Source of the DNA: Planktomarina sp.
Lineage (GTDB): Bacteria; Pseudomonadota; Alphaproteobacteria; Rhodobacterales; Rhodobacteraceae
Reading direction: 5' to 3'
DNA: 10,547 bases
Assembly (NCBI GenBank): GCA_016780825.1
Contig: JADHLF010000057.1
Location: 1-10,547, forward strand
Below are positions 1 through 6,473 of the stretch, piece by piece. The notes beneath the pieces are model-generated. The model was given only the letters and a program-made list of their open reading frames with translations, ran no database searches and was not told where the DNA came from. The number at the start of each line of letters is the position of its first letter. Position 1 is the stretch's first letter. The position numbers and the translations under genes were made by a program.

Positions 1-56
1 TTCAAAGCGCGATCAGCGAGGCGCGCACCATCACACCGCGTATTTTTCAAACGTAG
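1..56 (+). CDS. pufQ: PufQ, C-terminal end (partial)
   Basis: Only the last 17 complete codons are in the window, in frame 3 of the + strand, reading QSAISEARTITPRIFQT and then TAG at 54-56. The pattern SEAR-ITP-IF at the extreme C-terminus matches what I recall of Rhodobacter PufQ, a small membrane-associated protein that promotes bacteriochlorophyll synthesis or carriage and is the first gene of the puf operon. Its place immediately before pufB, on the same strand, supports this. The rest of the gene lies left of the window. Another frame is open to a stop at 58-60 but has no PufQ-like residues. The fragment is short, so identification rests on one motif plus synteny. Confidence 0.8.
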   Translation, partial: QSAISEARTITPRIFQT

Positions 57-66
57 GTTAGAGATT

Positions 67-89
67 CCCCGCGCCCAAAGGGGCCGGGG
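67..89 (+). promoter_or_regulatory. GC-rich stem-loop in the pufQ-pufB gap
   Basis: CCCCG (67-71) pairs with CGGGG (85-89) and GCCC (73-76) pairs with GGGC (81-84). This leaves one bulged C at 72 and an AAAG loop at 77-80. The nine GC pairs begin 11 bases after the pufQ stop. No T-run follows, so it is unlikely to be a full intrinsic terminator. Inference: it marks a processing or decay boundary between the pufQ segment and the abundant pufBA message. Confidence 0.6.
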
Positions 90-157
90 TCAAAGATCCG
101 CTCTTCCGCATGGGGCAGTGGAATTAAGGCAGGGGGTGTGCCCTTGTTGTAACCCGG

Positions 158-174
158 CTGCAGGGGCCTTGCAG
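158..174 (+). promoter_or_regulatory. Small stem-loop upstream of pufB
   Basis: CTGCAGG (158-164) can pair with CTTGCAG (168-174), including one G-T wobble, around a three-base loop. It lies 29 bases before the pufB start codon and leaves the AGGAGA ribosome-binding site at 192-197 free. It could act as a 5' stabiliser of the pufBA mRNA after processing; that role is inference. Confidence 0.4.
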
Positions 175-202
175 CGTCAGTACATATTTTCAGGAGAAGA
201 AA

Positions 203-358
203 ATGGCTGATAAAAATGACCTAAGTTTTACAGGTCTTACAGATGAACAAGCGCAGGAATTGCACTCAGTTTATATGAGCGGATTAATGATCTTCACGAC
301 CGTTGCGGTCGTGGCTCACGTGCTGACGTACATCAAACTGCCTTGGTTCGCTTGGTAA
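203..358 (+). CDS. pufB: LH1 light-harvesting beta subunit PufB
   Basis: This 51-residue protein is the beta polypeptide of the LH1 antenna, a single-span inner-membrane protein that binds bacteriochlorophyll a in the ring around the reaction centre. The N-terminal half carries the family motif GLTDEQAQELHSVYMSGL (residues 11-28). His21 and His39 are the conserved histidines; His39 in AHVLTY is the expected bacteriochlorophyll ligand within the hydrophobic segment at about 28-45. The protein ends PWFAW, the aromatic C-terminal anchor of this family. The ATG at 203 has a good ribosome-binding site (AGGAGA, 192-197). pufA starts 16 bases downstream, so the two are co-transcribed and probably translated in equal amounts. 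Length and sequence are typical of Rhodobacter-type LH1 beta. Confidence 0.97.
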   Translation: MADKNDLSFTGLTDEQAQELHSVYMSGLMIFTTVAVVAHVLTYIKLPWFAW

Positions 359-374
359 AGGGAGAATATAGAAC

Positions 375-527
375 ATGGCACAGTTTTACAAAATCTGGCT
401 GATCTTCGACCCGCGTCGCGTCTTCGTGGCTCAGGGTGTTTTCCTTTTCTTGCTTGCAGCAATGATTCACCTCGTTCTGTTGAGCAATGATGCAACCAAC
501 TGGTTTAGCCTCGCCTTTGGCGGCTAA
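375..527 (+). CDS. pufA: LH1 light-harvesting alpha subunit PufA
   Basis: This 50-residue protein is the LH1 alpha polypeptide, the partner of PufB in the core antenna. It begins MAQFYKIWLIFDPRRVFVAQ, the strongly conserved N-terminal amphipathic and DPRR region, followed by one membrane span (about 16-36). His32, in the AAMIHLVLL motif, is the expected bacteriochlorophyll a ligand. The C-terminal tail WFSLAFGG is shorter than the Rhodobacter sphaeroides tail as I recall it. Its start is preceded by GGAG at 361-364. A strong hairpin follows the stop codon, as expected for the boundary between the very abundant pufBA message and the less abundant pufLM message. Confidence 0.97.
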   Translation: MAQFYKIWLIFDPRRVFVAQGVFLFLLAAMIHLVLLSNDATNWFSLAFGG

Positions 528-531
528 CTGG

Positions 532-585
532 CTGTTTTAATACCGCTTTGGCCGGCGTGTCTATCCCTCCGGCCAAAGCGAACAG
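532..585 (+). promoter_or_regulatory. pufA-pufL intercistronic mRNA stabilising hairpin
   Basis: A perfect 12-bp stem pairs CGCTTTGGCCGG (544-555) with CCGGCCAAAGCG (569-580) around a 13-base loop. A further CTGTT (532-536) and AACAG (581-585) can extend it after a 7-base internal bulge. There is no terminating T-run. In Rhodobacter capsulatus a hairpin at this position blocks 3'-to-5' decay, so that pufBA mRNA outlives pufLM mRNA and LH1 subunits exceed reaction-centre subunits. The same role is inferred here from identical position and strength. Confidence 0.85.
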
Positions 586-601
586 TTGAGATTGAAACAT
601 A

Positions 602-620
602 GCTGCGCATCTAAGGCAGC
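602..620 (+). promoter_or_regulatory. Minor stem-loop before pufL
   Basis: GCTGC (602-606) pairs with GCAGC (616-620) around a 9-base loop, 26 bases before the pufL start and clear of its AGAGGGAGA ribosome-binding region. It is a weak 5-bp stem and may be incidental, but it directly follows the main intercistronic hairpin. Confidence 0.3.
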
Positions 621-646
621 CTAGGTGTTTAAGAGGGAGAAAGAAG

Positions 647-1477
647 ATGGCATTGCTCAGCTTCGAAAGAAAATACCGCGTTCGAGGTGGGACGCTGGTT
701 GGGGGTGATCTGTTCGATTTCTGGATTGGTCCCTTCTATGTCGGCTTTTTCGGTGTCACGACGATCTTTTTCGCCGCGCTTGGCACATTGTTGATATTTT
801 ACAGTGCTGCTTTGGGAGACACATGGAATCCTTGGCTGATTTCCGTCAATCCACCCGCCATTGAAGTTGGGCTGGGCGTCGCACCTTTGGCCGAAGGCGG
901 CCTATGGCAAGCCATCACCATCTGCGCAACATTCGCATTTTTGAGCTGGATGATGCGAGAGGTCGAAATTTGCCGCAAACTCGGCATGGGCCTGCATGTG
1001 CCTTTCGCCTTTGGGGTTGCCATCCTTGCCTATGTCACTTTGGTGATCATTCGGCCTGTGCTTTTGGGCGCTTGGGGTCACGGATTTCCCTATGGTATCT
1101 TTAGCCACCTCGATTGGGTCAATAACGTCGGATATGCCTATGGCAACTTCCATTATAACCCGGCGCATATGATTGCGATCACCTTCTTTTTCACCACCTG
1201 CTTTGCTTTGGCACTGCATGGCTCTCTGGTTCTGTCGGCTGTGAACCCTGGCAAGGGCAAAACCATCGGCACGCCAGATCACGAAGACACCTACTTCCGC
1301 GATCTCATCGGCTATTCCATTGGGCCCTTGGGCATTCACCGCCTCGGTCTTTTGCTGGCGCTCAGCGCCGTTATTTGGAGCGCGATCTGCATCGTGATTT
1401 CTGGCACGATTTGGTTCGATAGCTGGAGCTCATGGTGGGATTGGTATGCTGAATTGCCCTGGTGGGCGGATCTTTAA
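647..1477 (+). CDS. pufL: Photosynthetic reaction centre L subunit
   Basis: The L subunit of the type-II reaction centre: a five-helix inner-membrane protein that, with M, binds the bacteriochlorophyll special pair, accessory pigments, the QB quinone and the non-haem iron. Counting Met as 1, the sequence shows His154 (accessory bacteriochlorophyll ligand), His174 in NPAHM (special pair), and His191 and His231 (iron ligands). Also present are Glu105, Arg136, Tyr163, His169, Glu213, Asp214 and Ser224, which match the known pheophytin, special-pair, cytochrome-side and QB proton-path residues after subtracting one. At 276 residues it is a little shorter than the 282-residue Rhodobacter sphaeroides protein, ending at PWWADL. 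The ribosome-binding region lies at 632-640. pufM begins 13 bases after the stop. No key residue is missing, so it should be functional. Confidence 0.98.
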   Translation: MALLSFERKYRVRGGTLVGGDLFDFWIGPFYVGFFGVTTIFFAALGTLLIFYSAALGDTWNPWLISVNPPAIEVGLGVAPLAEGGLWQAITICATFAFLSWMMREVEICRKLGMGLHVPFAFGVAILAYVTLVIIRPVLLGAWGHGFPYGIFSHLDWVNNVGYAYGNFHYNPAHMIAITFFFTTCFALALHGSLVLSAVNPGKGKTIGTPDHEDTYFRDLIGYSIGPLGIHRLGLLLALSAVIWSAICIVISGTIWFDSWSSWWDWYAELPWWADL

Positions 1478-1490
1478 GGGGGACTGAAAC

Positions 1491-2414
1491 ATGGAATATC
1501 AAAATATTTTCACACAGGTTCAAGTGCAAGGTCCACCCGAAATGGGCATGGACCCGACCGGAGACATCGCCCGCGAGCGCACAAGCAAGGCGGGTTTCTC
1601 AAAACTGGCTGGCATTTTGGGCAATGCGCAATTGGGCCCGCTGCATCTGGGTATGTTTGGCGTCGTTTCTTTGGCGACGGGCCTGCTGTGGTTCTTTATC
1701 GTAGGCCTGAACTTCTGGGCCCAAGCGGATTATTCGCCAGCCGTTTTCATGCGCGATCTGTTCTGGTTCTCCCTTGAGCCACCTTCAGAAGAATATGGGC
1801 TTGGCATGGCACCTTTGAACGAAGGCGGCTGGTGGTTGATTTCCTCCTTCTTCTTGCTGGTCTCGGTCATCGCCTGGTGGATCCGCACCTATCTGCGCGC
1901 CGAAGAGCTGGGCCTTGGGAAACATGTCAGCTGGGCCTTTGCCTCCGCCATCTGGCTGTTTTTGGTTCTTGGTCTGATCCGCCCAGTGATGATGGGCTCC
2001 TGGTCTGAAGCGGTGCCTTATGGGGTGTTCTCGCATCTCGATTGGACAAACCTGTTTTCACTGACCTATGGCAACCTGTTCTACAACCCCTTCCATGCGC
2101 TCTCAATCGCCTTTCTTTACGGCTCTGCGCTGCTCTTTGCGATGCATGGCGCCACAATCCTGGCCGTATCACGCTATGGCGGCGAGCGGGAAATTGAGCA
2201 AATCGTGGATCGGGGTACGGCCTCAGAACGCGCAGCGCTCTTCTGGCGCTGGACCATGGGCTTCAACGCCACCATGGAAGGTATTCACCGCTGGGCGTGG
2301 TGGTTTGCAGTCCTGACAACTTTGACAGGCGGTATTGGCATTTTGCTCACAGGGACCGTGGTCGACAATTGGTATGTCTGGGCACAAGACCACGGCTACG
2401 CGCCGCTGGATTGA
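1491..2414 (+). CDS. pufM: Photosynthetic reaction centre M subunit
   Basis: The 307-residue M subunit pairs with L to form the photochemical core and holds the primary quinone QA. Visible ligands are His182 (accessory bacteriochlorophyll), His202 in NPFHALS (special pair), His219, Glu234 and His266 (non-haem iron), Tyr210 (tuning of primary charge separation) and Trp252 (QA pocket). The region 212-268, with AMHGATILAVSR and FWRWTMGFNATMEGIHR, is almost invariant in this family. The C-terminus NWYVWAQDHGYAPLD ends where the Rhodobacter protein ends, without the extension seen in some other lineages. It is preceded by an AGGGGGA ribosome-binding site (1477-1483) in the short gap after pufL, and followed 24 bases later by pufX rather than pufC. 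This implies a reaction centre without a bound tetrahaem cytochrome encoded here. Confidence 0.98.
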   Translation: MEYQNIFTQVQVQGPPEMGMDPTGDIARERTSKAGFSKLAGILGNAQLGPLHLGMFGVVSLATGLLWFFIVGLNFWAQADYSPAVFMRDLFWFSLEPPSEEYGLGMAPLNEGGWWLISSFFLLVSVIAWWIRTYLRAEELGLGKHVSWAFASAIWLFLVLGLIRPVMMGSWSEAVPYGVFSHLDWTNLFSLTYGNLFYNPFHALSIAFLYGSALLFAMHGATILAVSRYGGEREIEQIVDRGTASERAALFWRWTMGFNATMEGIHRWAWWFAVLTTLTGGIGILLTGTVVDNWYVWAQDHGYAPLD

Positions 2415-2438
2415 TCTTAAGCATAAGGGAAATGGATT

Positions 2439-2678
2439 ATGAGTGATCATCAAGACTATCTCGGAACTGGGAGTGACACAAAATTTCGGCTGCGCGCAGA
2501 TGTGCTGATGCTGATGTTGAAAGGTGCAGGATACGCAGCGGTATTCTGCCTGGTGCTCTGGTTTGGACTTATGGTGCTATATTGGATCGGTAAGGCCTTG
2601 CCCGAGGAATCGCGCGACACGCCCGATCCTGGCCAAGCATTTTTGCAACAGCCATATATCGACACCAAACGCGTTTAA
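2439..2678 (+). CDS. pufX: PufX-like LH1-RC core accessory protein
   Basis: This 79-residue protein has an acidic-to-basic N-terminal tail, one membrane span (about residues 29-52, from GAGYAAVFCL to YWIGKAL) and a polar C-terminal tail. PufX interrupts the LH1 ring to let quinone exchange and can dimerise core complexes. Identification rests on its place after pufM and on the LKGAGYA-plus-hydrophobic-span-plus-LP pattern, which aligns with Rhodobacter PufX (MKGAGWAGG, GRMLP). Overall similarity is low, as is normal for PufX. Compared with the R. sphaeroides sequence as I remember it, the later glycines of the GAGWAGG stretch are replaced (GAGYAAV), which could weaken helix-helix contact. The start at 2439 has AAGGGA at 2425-2430; an in-frame-looking ATG at 2432 stops at once. 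It is not a cytochrome: no CxxCH is present. Confidence 0.88.
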   Translation: MSDHQDYLGTGSDTKFRLRADVLMLMLKGAGYAAVFCLVLWFGLMVLYWIGKALPEESRDTPDPGQAFLQQPYIDTKRV

Positions 2679-2683
2679 GAATT

Positions 2684-2709
2684 TCCTCAAGCGTCCAGGC
2701 GCTTGAGGA
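2684..2709 (+). promoter_or_regulatory. Stem-loop 1 after pufX
   Basis: A perfect 10-bp stem pairs TCCTCAAGCG (2684-2693) with CGCTTGAGGA (2700-2709) around the loop TCCAGG. It begins five bases after the pufX stop. The bases that follow (TCCAAATTCC) contain no T-run, so it may be a weak terminator or a 3' exonuclease barrier protecting the puf message, as described for the 3' end of puf operons in Rhodobacter. Confidence 0.7.
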
Positions 2710-2715
2710 TCCAAA

Positions 2716-2747
2716 TTCCAGATATCTCAGTCCCTGAATATCTGGAA
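2716..2747 (+). promoter_or_regulatory. Stem-loop 2 after pufX
   Basis: TTCCAGATAT (2716-2725) pairs with ATATCTGGAA (2738-2747), and an inner TCAG (2727-2730) pairs with CTGA (2734-2737) around a TCC loop. Only C2726 is bulged, giving 14 bp in all. It sits six bases after stem-loop 1. No T-run follows. Confidence 0.65.
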
Positions 2748-2749
2748 GC

Positions 2750-2770
2750 ATCGGGATGCAGCATCCTGAT
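2750..2770 (+). promoter_or_regulatory. Stem-loop 3 after pufX
   Basis: ATCGGGATG (2750-2758) pairs with CATCCTGAT (2762-2770), with one G-T wobble and a tight CAG loop. It starts two bases after stem-loop 2. The tail ATATTTCC is mildly T-rich, so this is the best-placed of the group to end transcription, but still weak as an intrinsic terminator. Confidence 0.55.
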
Positions 2771-2774
2771 ATTT

Positions 2775-2836
2775 CCTGTTGGCTACAGGGGGCAGGTGAC
2801 TTCTAACACCAGAGGCACCTGCACCTGGCCAACAGG
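2775..2836 (+). promoter_or_regulatory. Long imperfect stem-loop 4 in the dxs leader
   Basis: Three nested helices fit one structure: CCTGTTGGC (2775-2783) with GCCAACAGG (2828-2836); CAGG (2786-2789) with CCTG (2824-2827); GCAGGTG (2792-2798) with CACCTGC (2816-2822). The result is 20 bp around a 17-base loop. It ends 27 bases before the dxs start codon, leaving AAGGA at 2853-2857 exposed. It may insulate dxs translation or protect the 5' end of a dxs message; it matches no riboswitch I know. Confidence 0.5.
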
Positions 2837-2863
2837 GCCAACACGCCAAGATAAGGATCAACC

Positions 2864-4756
2864 ATGCCCTCTTTGCTTGACGAGATTACATCGCCCTCAG
2901 ATCTCAAAACCCTGAGCGACCAACAACTGGCGCAGCTGGCGGATGAGGTAAGAATTGACGTGATCGAAGCCGTCTCGCGCACGGGGGGACATTTGGGATC
3001 CTCGCTGGGTGTGGTGGAGCTGACCGTTGCATTGCATGCTGTATTTGATACCCCAAAGGACAAGCTGATCTGGGACGTGGGGCATCAATGCTATCCCCAT
3101 AAAGTATTAACAGGCCGCCGCGCGGGCATGGGAACCCTCCGCCAAGAAGGCGGGCTATCGGGCTTCACCAAACGCAGCGAGTCGCCCTATGATCCTTTTG
3201 GCGCCGCCCATTCCTCGACCTCAATCTCTGCGGCACATGGCTTCACCGTAGCCCGCGATCTTGGACAAGATACAGGCGATGCTATCGCCGTCATTGGCGA
3301 TGGGTCCATCAGCGCCGGCATGGCCTATGAAGCGCTCAACAACGCCGGAGCTGAGGGCCGCAGGATGTTTGTCATCCTCAATGACAATGAAATGAGCATC
3401 GCGCCGCCGGTGGGCGCAATGTCAAAATATATGTCAGGACTGGCCGGCACTGCGCTCGCGCAGCTCAATGCCTTTGGGCAGGATATCGAAACCGTTCTGC
3501 CCGGGCCGATGCGCGACCACGCCCGTCGCGCCCGGCAATTGGTGACCGGTGCCGCCGCGTCACAGGGTACAATTTTTGAGGAACTCGGGTTTGAGTATAT
3601 CGGCCCGATCGATGGCCATGATATGAACCAGCTCCTCGGCGTTTTGCGCTCTGCAAGAGCCCGTGCAAAGGGTCCGGTTTTGATCCATTGCTGCACTGTG
3701 AAGGGCAAGGGCTATGCGCCAGCAGAAACCTCGGCCGATAAATATCACGGGGTGGCAAAATTCGATGTGGCCAGCGGCGCTCAGATGAAATCAGGCGCCA
3801 ATGCGCCCAGCTACACCACTGTCTTTGGTCAAACCCTGACACAATTGGCCCAAAAAGATTCCAAGATTGTTGGCATCACCGCAGCAATGCCCTCGGGTAC
3901 TGGGCTGGATATCTTTGCCCAGCGCTTTGCAGATCGCATGTTTGATGTGGGGATTGCCGAACAACATGGCGTCACCTTCGCCGCAGGCCTGGCCGCCAGT
4001 GGCCTCAAACCCTTTTGCGCGATCTATTCAACCTTTTTGCAGCGCGGCTATGATCAAATTGTCCATGATGTGGCGCTGCAAAACCTACCTGTGCGCTTTG
4101 CCATAGATCGGGCCGGATTGGTCGGTGCGGATGGGGCGACCCATGCCGGCGCCTTTGACATTGGCTTTTTGACGGCCTTGCCCAATATGGTGGTTATGGC
4201 CGCCGCCGATGAGGCGGAGCTGGTGCATATGATCACAACCGCCGCCGCCTATGACAAGGGCCCCATCGCCTTTCGCTACCCCCGCGGCACAGGCACAGGC
4301 GTCAGCATTCCCCAAGAAGGCGAGCTTTTGCAAATTGGCAAAGGGCGCATTGTCCGCCCAGGCGCAGAAATCGCTCTGCTGTCCTTCGGGGGGCATCTGG
4401 CTGAGGCATTAAAAGCGGCCGACCTCATGTCGACACAGGGCATCGATGCCACCGTTGCCGATGCGAGATTTGCCAAGCCCTTGGATCACGCGCTTATTTC
4501 CAAATTGGCCAAAACTCATAGGGTGCTCATCACCATTGAACAGGGGGCTCAGGGCGGTTTTGGCGCAATGGTGCTCCACTATCTGGCCGATACCGGCCTG
4601 CTTGACGGGCCATTGGCCGTGCGCAGCATGACATTGCCAGATCGGTTTATTGATCAGGCCGCCCCAGATGCGATGTATGCAGATGCAGGGTTAACCGCCA
4701 CAGATATTGCGGCCACCGCCTTACAGGCGCTCAAACGCACGCCTGTCTCAATCTGA
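2864..4756 (+). CDS. dxs: 1-deoxy-D-xylulose-5-phosphate synthase
   Basis: DXS is a cytosolic thiamine-diphosphate enzyme that condenses pyruvate with glyceraldehyde 3-phosphate to make 1-deoxy-D-xylulose 5-phosphate, the entry step of the MEP isoprenoid pathway. The 630 residues are full length. The N-terminal TPP domain shows GGHLGSSLG (41-49), the GDGS...NN thiamine motif (145-160) and NDNEMSIAPPVG (173-184). The transketolase-like pyrimidine domain has VGIAEQHG with the catalytic Glu at 366, then DRAGLVGADGATHAG. The C-terminal domain has ALLSFGG and TIEQGAQGGFG. The start at 2864 follows AAGGA at 2853-2857. In Rhodobacter the gene also follows pufX, so pigment precursor supply is tied to the puf region. 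Its stop is 18 bases from the convergent idi stop. A second, housekeeping copy may exist elsewhere in the genome, but that cannot be seen here. Confidence 0.98.
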   Translation: MPSLLDEITSPSDLKTLSDQQLAQLADEVRIDVIEAVSRTGGHLGSSLGVVELTVALHAVFDTPKDKLIWDVGHQCYPHKVLTGRRAGMGTLRQEGGLSGFTKRSESPYDPFGAAHSSTSISAAHGFTVARDLGQDTGDAIAVIGDGSISAGMAYEALNNAGAEGRRMFVILNDNEMSIAPPVGAMSKYMSGLAGTALAQLNAFGQDIETVLPGPMRDHARRARQLVTGAAASQGTIFEELGFEYIGPIDGHDMNQLLGVLRSARARAKGPVLIHCCTVKGKGYAPAETSADKYHGVAKFDVASGAQMKSGANAPSYTTVFGQTLTQLAQKDSKIVGITAAMPSGTGLDIFAQRFADRMFDVGIAEQHGVTFAAGLAASGLKPFCAIYSTFLQRGYDQIVHDVALQNLPVRFAIDRAGLVGADGATHAGAFDIGFLTALPNMVVMAAADEAELVHMITTAAAYDKGPIAFRYPRGTGTGVSIPQEGELLQIGKGRIVRPGAEIALLSFGGHLAEALKAADLMSTQGIDATVADARFAKPLDHALISKLAKTHRVLITIEQGAQGGFGAMVLHYLADTGLLDGPLAVRSMTLPDRFIDQAAPDAMYADAGLTATDIAATALQALKRTPVSI

Positions 4757-4774
4757 TCAGCCAGGGCTCGGCGC

Positions 4775-5296
4775 CTATGTTTCAAAAATCAAGTCACTGT
4801 GTTGCGTCATGTAAATATGCAGCCAGGGGGTAAATAAGGTCGGAGTGCGGTCCAGCTCTTTGAGCAAGTCTTCGCGGGTGACCCATTTCACCGCCTGGAC
4901 TTCACTTGGGTTGAGCGCCATTGACACAGAGAAACTGGCTTGGGCCACAAAGACCTGCACCACCTCATGTTCAATCAGGCCATTGCCAACCTCTGCGCGG
5001 TATTCCACCTCACCACGGGGCTCGAGATCAAGGCCGGTCATGCCCAATTCCTCATCCAAACGCCGCCGCGCGCAGATCATCGGATCTTCTGCCCAATGCG
5101 GATGGGTGCAACAGCTGTTCGCCCACAGGCCAGGCGTATGATATTTGCCCAAAGCACGCTGTTGGAGCAAAATGTGATCCTCTGCCATCACAAAAATAGA
5201 CACCGCCCGATGCTTCAGTCCCATTTGATGCGCCATTAATTTTTCGACCGGTTGCAGCGCACCATCTTGCCATGCGGGGATCATGATGGTCATCAC
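4775..5296 (-). CDS. idi: Isopentenyl-diphosphate delta-isomerase, type 1
   Basis: A Nudix-fold type-1 IPP isomerase of 173 residues that interconverts IPP and DMAPP, balancing the C5 pool for GGPP and so for the bacteriochlorophyll tail and carotenoids. Key residues by comparison with the E. coli enzyme: Cys63 in ANSCCTHP (catalytic), His23, His29 and His65 (metal), and Glu109 and Glu111 in GLIEHEV (metal and catalysis). The Nudix-type stretch ARRRLDEELGM lies at 76-86. It is the last gene of the bchG operon. A GTG at 5296 overlaps the bchP TGA as GTGA; an ATG one codon later (5293-5291) overlaps by one base. GGAAG (minus strand, about 5308-5304) serves either, so the first residue is uncertain. 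The adjacent cysteine at 62 is seen in related Rhodobacter enzymes. Confidence 0.96.
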   Translation of the reverse strand: MMTIMIPAWQDGALQPVEKLMAHQMGLKHRAVSIFVMAEDHILLQQRALGKYHTPGLWANSCCTHPHWAEDPMICARRRLDEELGMTGLDLEPRGEVEYRAEVGNGLIEHEVVQVFVAQASFSVSMALNPSEVQAVKWVTREDLLKELDRTPTLFTPWLHIYMTQHSDLIFET

Positions 5297-6471
5297 ACAC
5301 GATCTTCCGAAATGAGCCGGGTCAAATGCGCCAGGTTTTTCAAACCGATCTTCAGATGCGCCATAGGCCGGGCCGCCACCAAACGTTTGTTCATATAGGC
5401 TTCAAATGTCAGTTTTTGCACGTCGATATCATGACAGAGCGACACAAAGCGCTCGCGGCGCTCATCACTACGATAATAGGCGTTTTGCATAGCGCCTAAG
5501 ACTTTGAAGACGCTTTTATGTTCGCGCATAAACAGCTTGCGCGCCAATTGCAGATCTTTCGCGCGCCCGGTTGTCAAAAAGGCACTGGCCGCCGTAGCAG
5601 CGACACGACCGCCAACCATCGCGTAATAGATGCCCTCACCAGAGGACGGCGCAACCACCCCAGCCGCATCCCCAGCCAAAACCACATCGACGCCATTGTC
5701 CCAACGATCTAAGGGTCGCAGGGGAATGGGCGCACCCTCGCGCCGTATGGTCTTGCAGTCGCTCAACCCGTGGGCGGCACGCAGCTCGGCTGTGGCCTTT
5801 TTCAGATCCACGCCCTCAATACCGGTGCCCATTCCAACGCTGGCAGATTTTCCATGTGGAAACACCCATCCGTAGAAATCCGGCGATATGGCCCCGTCAT
5901 AAATAACGTCGCATCGCTTCGGATCGTAACTCATGCCCTCAAGCGGGGCTTCGATAATCTCATGATAGGCGATCACATAGGGGATTTTATCGCCATTGGG
6001 GACTTCTGATTTGGCCACTTTTGAGCGTGCGCCATCGGCACCAATGATGATTTTGCAGGCCAAGCGCCGCTCCTCGCCGCTGTCCTTGTCGCGATAAATC
6101 ACTGAGGGATAGCCGGCATCCCGCTCGATACGCAAAAACGTGCCAGTCAGCCAAGTGGCCCCCGCCCCTTGCGCCCGGCGGCGCAGAAACGGGTCAAAGT
6201 GCTCGCGATCCACCATACCCACAAAGCCATTCTCAATAGGAATATCAACCCTGCGCTGCGTTGGAGAGATCATCCGTGCGGTATTGATCCTGGCCACAAT
6301 TTGCGAACTGGGAATGGCGAAGTCCTCAATGAGGCGCGGTGGTATTGCGCCGCCACAGGGTTTAATGCGACCTTCGCGGTCCAATAGGGCGGTTTTATGG
6401 CCTGAACGCGCCAAATCTTCAGCCGCTGTCGCCCCTGAAGGGCCCCCACCGATCACAACAACATCAAACAT
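5293..6471 (-). CDS. bchP: Geranylgeranyl reductase BchP
   Basis: A 392-residue FAD- and NADPH-dependent membrane-associated reductase that saturates three double bonds of the geranylgeranyl tail of bacteriochlorophyll to give phytyl. The N-terminal dinucleotide-binding motif VVIGGGPSGATAAEDLA covers residues 5-21. The sequence RIKPCGGAIPPRL (35-47) is the signature region of the geranylgeranyl reductase family. GADGARS is at 144-150 and the second FAD motif LAGDAAGVVAPSSGEGI at 265-281. The ATG at 6471 lies two bases after the stop of the upstream MFS gene, with AGGAG inside that gene's 3' end as ribosome-binding site (6483-6479). It overlaps idi at its own 3' end, so translation is likely coupled. 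Length and motifs are complete, indicating a functional enzyme. Confidence 0.97.
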   Translation of the reverse strand: MFDVVVIGGGPSGATAAEDLARSGHKTALLDREGRIKPCGGAIPPRLIEDFAIPSSQIVARINTARMISPTQRRVDIPIENGFVGMVDREHFDPFLRRRAQGAGATWLTGTFLRIERDAGYPSVIYRDKDSGEERRLACKIIIGADGARSKVAKSEVPNGDKIPYVIAYHEIIEAPLEGMSYDPKRCDVIYDGAISPDFYGWVFPHGKSASVGMGTGIEGVDLKKATAELRAAHGLSDCKTIRREGAPIPLRPLDRWDNGVDVVLAGDAAGVVAPSSGEGIYYAMVGGRVAATAASAFLTTGRAKDLQLARKLFMREHKSVFKVLGAMQNAYYRSDERRERFVSLCHDIDVQKLTFEAYMNKRLVAARPMAHLKIGLKNLAHLTRLISEDRV

Positions 6472-6473
6472 AG

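Noticed and set aside
137..154. TGT-N12-ACC in the pufQ-pufB gap as a PpsR site
   Set aside because: The second half is mismatched, there is no wider symmetry, and it lies within a transcribed gap, so it is probably chance.
902..1339. A 145-codon minus-strand frame inside pufL
   Set aside because: pufL is strongly conserved on the + strand and this frame is its codon shadow, with no start signal.
2684..2770. Simple intrinsic terminator after pufX
   Set aside because: The stems are strong but none is followed by a run of T, so I list them as stem-loops and not as a confirmed terminator.
2775..2863. Thiamine (TPP) riboswitch before dxs, since DXS uses TPP
   Set aside because: I see neither the conserved CTGAGA nor the ACCTGA-type core in the required arrangement, and DXS uses but does not make TPP.
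2703..2915. A 70-codon open frame on the + strand between pufX and dxs
   Set aside because: It lies across the hairpin array, runs into dxs in another frame, has no ribosome-binding site and its residues look random (many Thr, Pro and Cys with no domain pattern).
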